Source of the DNA: Bryobacteraceae bacterium | GTDB taxonomy: Bacteria > Acidobacteriota > Terriglobia > Bryobacterales > Bryobacteraceae | Assembly: GCA_025980665.1 (NCBI GenBank) | Contig: JAICXC010000017.1 | Location: 1 to 54,108, forward strand | Direction of reading: 5' to 3' | DNA: 54,108 bases | In this document: positions 51,169 to 54,108 of the stretch, in pieces | Position numbering within the stretch: position 1 is the stretch's first letter | Layout of the letters: the number at the start of each line of letters is the position of its first letter | Position numbers and translations under genes: made by a program | Notes under the pieces: model-generated | Seen by the model: the letters and a program-made list of their open reading frames with translations, nothing else | The model's database searches: none | Told to the model about the DNA's origin: nothing

Positions 51169-51867
51169 ATGTGGATTGCTGCGGTTTTCTGTGGCCAGTT
51201 GGCATCCGGACAAATCGGTCCGCTGTCGATTGGCGCGAAGGTTGGCGTCCCTCTTTCAGATGCGTTCGAGTTCAAGTCCCTGGATCATTGTGCCGCAACG
51301 GCTGCGGTGTGTTCCATACTTAACTACTCGTCGAAGACCAAACGTTACACGTTCGGTCCTACCATTGGATTGCGATTGCCACATGGGTTGGCGATTGAGT
51401 TCGATGCGCTTTATGACCGGCTGAACTATGACTCATACTTCTTTGTTAGAACGCCGTCGTCGGGACAAAGGAGCGTGTTCACAAGCACAGGAGCTGACCG
51501 GTGGAATTTTCCGGTCCTATTGAAGTGGCGACACGACATTCGTCGCATTAGCCCGTTCGTCGACGGAGGTATCGCCTTCGATCACATCCGCAGAGTGAGA
51601 TCGAACTTTACGAACGCAAGTAAAGATTTCTCGGGGTTGGTTGGCCGGCTGGACGGAACAATTTCCGATGCAGTTGAATTAACAAACCCCTACAGCGAAG
51701 GATTTGTTGCCGGCGGAGGGATTGACTTCCAGGCGGTTCGACACATCCATTGGATGCCTGAGATTCGCTACACAAGATGGTTTTCCGAGAACTTTCATCG
51801 AGCGCCGGGGCCCGTTTTCGATACAAATCTGAACGAAACGACCTTCTTGTTAGGAATCGCTTTCTAG
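51169..51867 (+). CDS. outer-membrane beta-barrel protein
   Basis: A 232-residue protein of alternating amphipathic strands ('LSIGAKVGVPLSDAFEF', 'KRYTFGPTIGLRLPHGLAIE', 'VAGGGIDFQAVRHIHWMPEI') ending in Phe (LLGIAF), the usual signal for outer-membrane insertion; the OmpW/porin-like small barrel fold is likely. A short export signal (MWIAAVFCGQLASG) begins the frame, though it is weak, and an earlier start cannot be excluded. The 3' end overlaps rpiA by 4 bp. Confidence 0.75.
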   Translation: MWIAAVFCGQLASGQIGPLSIGAKVGVPLSDAFEFKSLDHCAATAAVCSILNYSSKTKRYTFGPTIGLRLPHGLAIEFDALYDRLNYDSYFFVRTPSSGQRSVFTSTGADRWNFPVLLKWRHDIRRISPFVDGGIAFDHIRRVRSNFTNASKDFSGLVGRLDGTISDAVELTNPYSEGFVAGGGIDFQAVRHIHWMPEIRYTRWFSENFHRAPGPVFDTNLNETTFLLGIAF

Positions 51868-52526
51868 GCTTTTAGGATCTTCACGCCCGCAGACGTTCCG
51901 ACGTGGACTTCGGTCGACATGCCGATGAACAGGCCGTGTTCGACGACTCCGGCGACGTGGTCCAACGTCTCGGCGAGCGACCCCGGCGTGTCGATTAGAC
52001 CAAAGGCACAATCCAGAATGTAGTTACCGTTGTCGGTGACAAAATCGCGCCGCTGGCGTTTCGCGCCGAGAATCTCGATGCGCCGAGCCGTTGCCTGCCA
52101 GCCAAACGGAACTACTTCAACCGGCACGGGCGCGGTCCCCAACACGTCGACCATCTTGGTCTGATCCACTACAACCAGAAACCGTGAGGCGGCCTGCGCC
52201 ACGATCTTCTCCCTGGTCAGCGCGCCGCCGCGCCCCTTGATGAGATGAAGTGCTCCACGCGTGACTTCGTCGGCGCCGTCGATGGCAATATCGATCGGGC
52301 CGTTCAGCCCGGTCAGAGGGATTCCCAGTTCGCCGGCGCGCGCTACGGTGTGTTCCGACGTGGCTACGCCGGTGATCCGCAGGCCTTCGCGGATCCTACG
52401 CGCCAAAGCCAGCAGCACGAACTCTGCAGTCGAGCCGGTCCCCAGACCGACGATCATGCCGCTCGTAACCTGGGTCACCGCCGAGTCTGCAGCCAGCTTC
52501 TTCCAGTTATCTCTTTCGTCGGCCAT
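51864..52526 (-). CDS. rpiA: ribose-5-phosphate isomerase A
   Basis: A 220-residue pentose phosphate enzyme interconverting ribose- and ribulose-5-phosphate. 'MIVGLGTGSTAEFVLLAL', 'DIAIDGADEV', the catalytic 'LIKGRGGALTREKIVA' and 'DFVTDNGNYILDCAFG' are intact. The ATG at 52526 gives the standard length; the frame is open further up only because it reads through the three tandem repeats at 52541-52755. Confidence 0.95.
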   Translation of the reverse strand: MADERDNWKKLAADSAVTQVTSGMIVGLGTGSTAEFVLLALARRIREGLRITGVATSEHTVARAGELGIPLTGLNGPIDIAIDGADEVTRGALHLIKGRGGALTREKIVAQAASRFLVVVDQTKMVDVLGTAPVPVEVVPFGWQATARRIEILGAKRQRRDFVTDNGNYILDCAFGLIDTPGSLAETLDHVAGVVEHGLFIGMSTEVHVGTSAGVKILKA

Positions 52527-52540
52527 ACCTCTATGATCTA

Positions 52541-52755
52541 TTTGAATCGCGCACAACGCAGCGGGACGCGAGCCTCTCATTATCTCGTGTGCGCTCCCCG
52601 CGCTGTGCGCTTTTGAATCGCCACACAACGCAGCGGGACGCGAGCCTCTCATTATCTCGTGTGCGCTCCCCGCGCTGTGCGCTTTTGAATCGCCACACAA
52701 CGCAGCGGGACGCGAGCCTCCCATTATCTCGTGTGCGCTCCCCGCGCTGTGCGCT
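52541..52755. repeat. three tandem copies of a 72-bp imperfect palindrome
   Basis: Three near-identical units (about 52541-52611, 52612-52683, 52684-52755), copy 1 being one base shorter. Within each, GC-rich arms (GCGCACA or a variant at one end, TGTGCGC at the other, extended by GCGGG/CCCCGC) can fold into a long hairpin with an AT-containing loop around TCTCATTATCTCG. The block fills most of the gap between the divergent rpiA and ubiX starts, where the promoters of both should lie. No reading frame is trusted across it. Confidence 0.9.
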
Positions 52756-52777
52756 CTGGTTTGTTAGATTCGGGAGT

Positions 52778-53368
52778 GTGGCAAATCATTCGGTCCGCCT
52801 GGTGGTGGGAATCACCGGGGCCAGCGGCTCCATCTACGGATGGCGGCTACTCGAGAAGCTTCGTGCGGCGGGAGACGCCGAGATTCATTTGGTTCTGACG
52901 CGCTCCGGAGAGCGCACGGCATTCCTGGAGCTGGGCAAAACCGCAGCCGATTTCAAGGCGATGGCGGACTGTTCCTACCCGGTGGAAGATATCGGTTGCC
53001 GTTTGGCGAGCGGGTCATTTTCGACCGGGGGCATGCTGATCGCGCCGTGCTCGATTCACACCATGTCGGCAATCGCCGCGGGAATCAGCTCAAACCTGGT
53101 AATTCGCGCCGCCGATGTGACATTGAAGGAACGGCGACGCCTGGTGCTTATGGTGCGGGAATCTCCGCTGCACCTGGGCCATCTGCGGTCGATGACGGCG
53201 CTCGCGGAAATGGGAGCGATTCTGGCGCCGCCGATGCCCGCGTTTTATCACAAGCCGCAAAGCGTGAATGAGATTGTCGATCAAAGCGTGGATCGGGTAC
53301 TGGATCTAATTGGACTTCCTTCACCGGAAACAAAACGCTGGAACGGACCGGAAACAAGGAGCAAATGA
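52778..53368 (+). CDS. ubiX: flavin prenyltransferase UbiX
   Basis: A 196-residue enzyme making prenylated FMN for UbiD-type decarboxylases. 'RLVVGITGASGSIYGWRLLE', 'FSTGGMLIAPCSIHTMSAIA', 'RLVLMVRESPLHLGHLRSM' and 'PMPAFYHKPQSVNEIV' are diagnostic. The GTG at 52778 is taken; frames extending upstream run through the tandem repeats. Its TGA overlaps the pheA ATG. No ubiD gene is in the window. Confidence 0.94.
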   Translation: MANHSVRLVVGITGASGSIYGWRLLEKLRAAGDAEIHLVLTRSGERTAFLELGKTAADFKAMADCSYPVEDIGCRLASGSFSTGGMLIAPCSIHTMSAIAAGISSNLVIRAADVTLKERRRLVLMVRESPLHLGHLRSMTALAEMGAILAPPMPAFYHKPQSVNEIVDQSVDRVLDLIGLPSPETKRWNGPETRSK

Positions 53369-54108
53369 GAGTCGCATTTCAGGGAGAATTAGGCGCGTTC
53401 AGCCAGCAGGCGATCCAGCAGTTGCTGGGGTCGAAGGCGCGACCGGTGCCGCATGAGCGGTTCGATCAGGTATTCGCGGCGCTCGATAAGGGTTCCGTGG
53501 ACGCGGCGGCGATCCCGATCGAAAACACGCTGCACGGGTCGATCTACGCGAATTACGACCTGTTGCTGAAGTACGATTTCGCGATCACTGCAGAAACGAA
53601 CGTGCGCGTTGTGCACAACCTGATTGCGCCACCCGGGATGACCTTCGCCCAGGTCCGCAAGGTGTATTCGCATGAGGCGGCTATCGGCCAATGCCTGGAT
53701 TTCTTCGACCGCTACAAGCGCATCGAGCGCGAGGTGTATTACGATACCGCGGGCAGCGTGAAGATGGTCATGGAAACGCGCCCGCCGGGCGGAGCGGCCA
53801 TCGCCTCGGAACTGGCGGCGAAGATCTACAAGGCGCACATTCTGAAACGCGGGATCGAGGACGATCCGCAGAATTACACGAGGTTCTTTCTGCTGGAACC
53901 AGCCGGTTCCAAGCCCCGCGGCAAGCAAAACGGACGTAGTCCGTGGAAAACATCTCTGGTTTTCTCCACGAAGAATGTTCCAGGAGCGCTCTTCAAGGCG
54001 CTCAGCGCGCTAGCTCTGCGCGATCTGAACCTGGTGAAAATCGAATCGCGGCCGCTTCGGGGTAAGCCTTGGGAGTACCTGTTCTATTTGGATCTCTTGG
54101 GGCGGCGT
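53365..54108 (+). CDS. pheA: prephenate dehydratase, 3' end missing
   Basis: The first 248 codons of a monofunctional prephenate dehydratase, open to the window edge. The catalytic domain has 'RVAFQGELGAFSQQAI', 'IPIENTLHGSI', 'YYDTAGSVKMV' and 'NYTRFFLLEP' (the Thr-Arg-Phe substrate motif); a C-terminal ACT domain follows, with 'VPGALFKALSALA' and 'ESRPLRGKPWEYLFYLDL', expected to bind phenylalanine for feedback control. About 20-30 residues are probably missing. The ATGA overlap couples it to ubiX. Confidence 0.93.
   Translation, partial: MRVAFQGELGAFSQQAIQQLLGSKARPVPHERFDQVFAALDKGSVDAAAIPIENTLHGSIYANYDLLLKYDFAITAETNVRVVHNLIAPPGMTFAQVRKVYSHEAAIGQCLDFFDRYKRIEREVYYDTAGSVKMVMETRPPGGAAIASELAAKIYKAHILKRGIEDDPQNYTRFFLLEPAGSKPRGKQNGRSPWKTSLVFSTKNVPGALFKALSALALRDLNLVKIESRPLRGKPWEYLFYLDLLGRR

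Noticed and set aside
52527..52777. Coding frames running through the tandem repeats on both strands (extensions of rpiA and ubiX)
   Set aside because: They translate the 72-bp repeats; both enzymes have full family length without them.

Overview
The window looks like chromosomal DNA from an acidobacterium, probably near Candidatus Solibacter / Bryobacterales. This placement is inferred from the mix of families (DUF3300/DUF2950 pair, M56 peptidase fused to a GWxTD domain, LamG secreted proteins, PQQ dehydrogenase, citramalate-dependent isoleucine synthesis), the fairly GC-rich base composition and the many 4-bp start/stop overlaps. No rRNA, tRNA, CRISPR array or intact insertion sequence was found.

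Layout. 0-8.9 kb: a small DUF1801 protein, a secreted protein, an operon of a LOR/SDH ornithine cyclodeaminase-type enzyme with queF and a coiled-coil methyltransferase, then facing it a GT2-GT4 double glycosyltransferase and an alpha/alpha-barrel protein (probable surface-polysaccharide genes). 8.9-13 kb: an argF-argG-argH-argR operon (minus strand) with two ARG boxes over its promoter, so the encoded repressor probably controls its own operon. 13.1-17.4 kb: recX, a hypothetical gene, mltG and ruvX facing a PerM-type membrane protein and yggU. 17.4-18.5 kb: an accessory gap holding an apparently decayed higB toxin next to an intact higA antitoxin. 18.5-26.4 kb: secreted LamG and cupin proteins, a BlaI repressor/M56-GWxTD sensor protease pair with its promoter and operators, a PQQ alcohol dehydrogenase, DUF2950 and DUF3300. 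26.5-29.6 kb: ArsR repressor, tandem AHSA1 and DoxX operon with a symmetric operator, then fumC. 29.6-33.5 kb: a TPR protein coupled to a zinc-finger membrane protein. 33.6-38.8 kb: ilvB-ilvH-ilvC-cimA preceded by a leader peptide and attenuator. 38.8-43.1 kb: an MFS transporter, a hypothetical gene and the classic cdaA-cdaR-glmM (c-di-AMP/cell wall) operon. 43.1-44.3 kb: two adjacent cargo segments flanked by the same pair of diverged direct repeats. 44.2-48.3 kb: an ECF sigma factor leading a potABCD-type polyamine ABC transporter operon. 48.4-54.1 kb: a secreted hypothetical, fabH, a SprT-like metalloprotease, a beta-barrel protein, rpiA, three tandem 72-bp palindromic repeats, ubiX and the 5' part of pheA, which runs off the window.

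The best-supported regulatory observations are the ilv attenuator, the ARG boxes, and the BlaI and ArsR operators, each sitting on a recognisable promoter. The most unexplained structure is the duplicated potD-tail/cdaA-start junction at 43.0-44.3 kb, where two unrelated cargo genes occupy equivalent positions.
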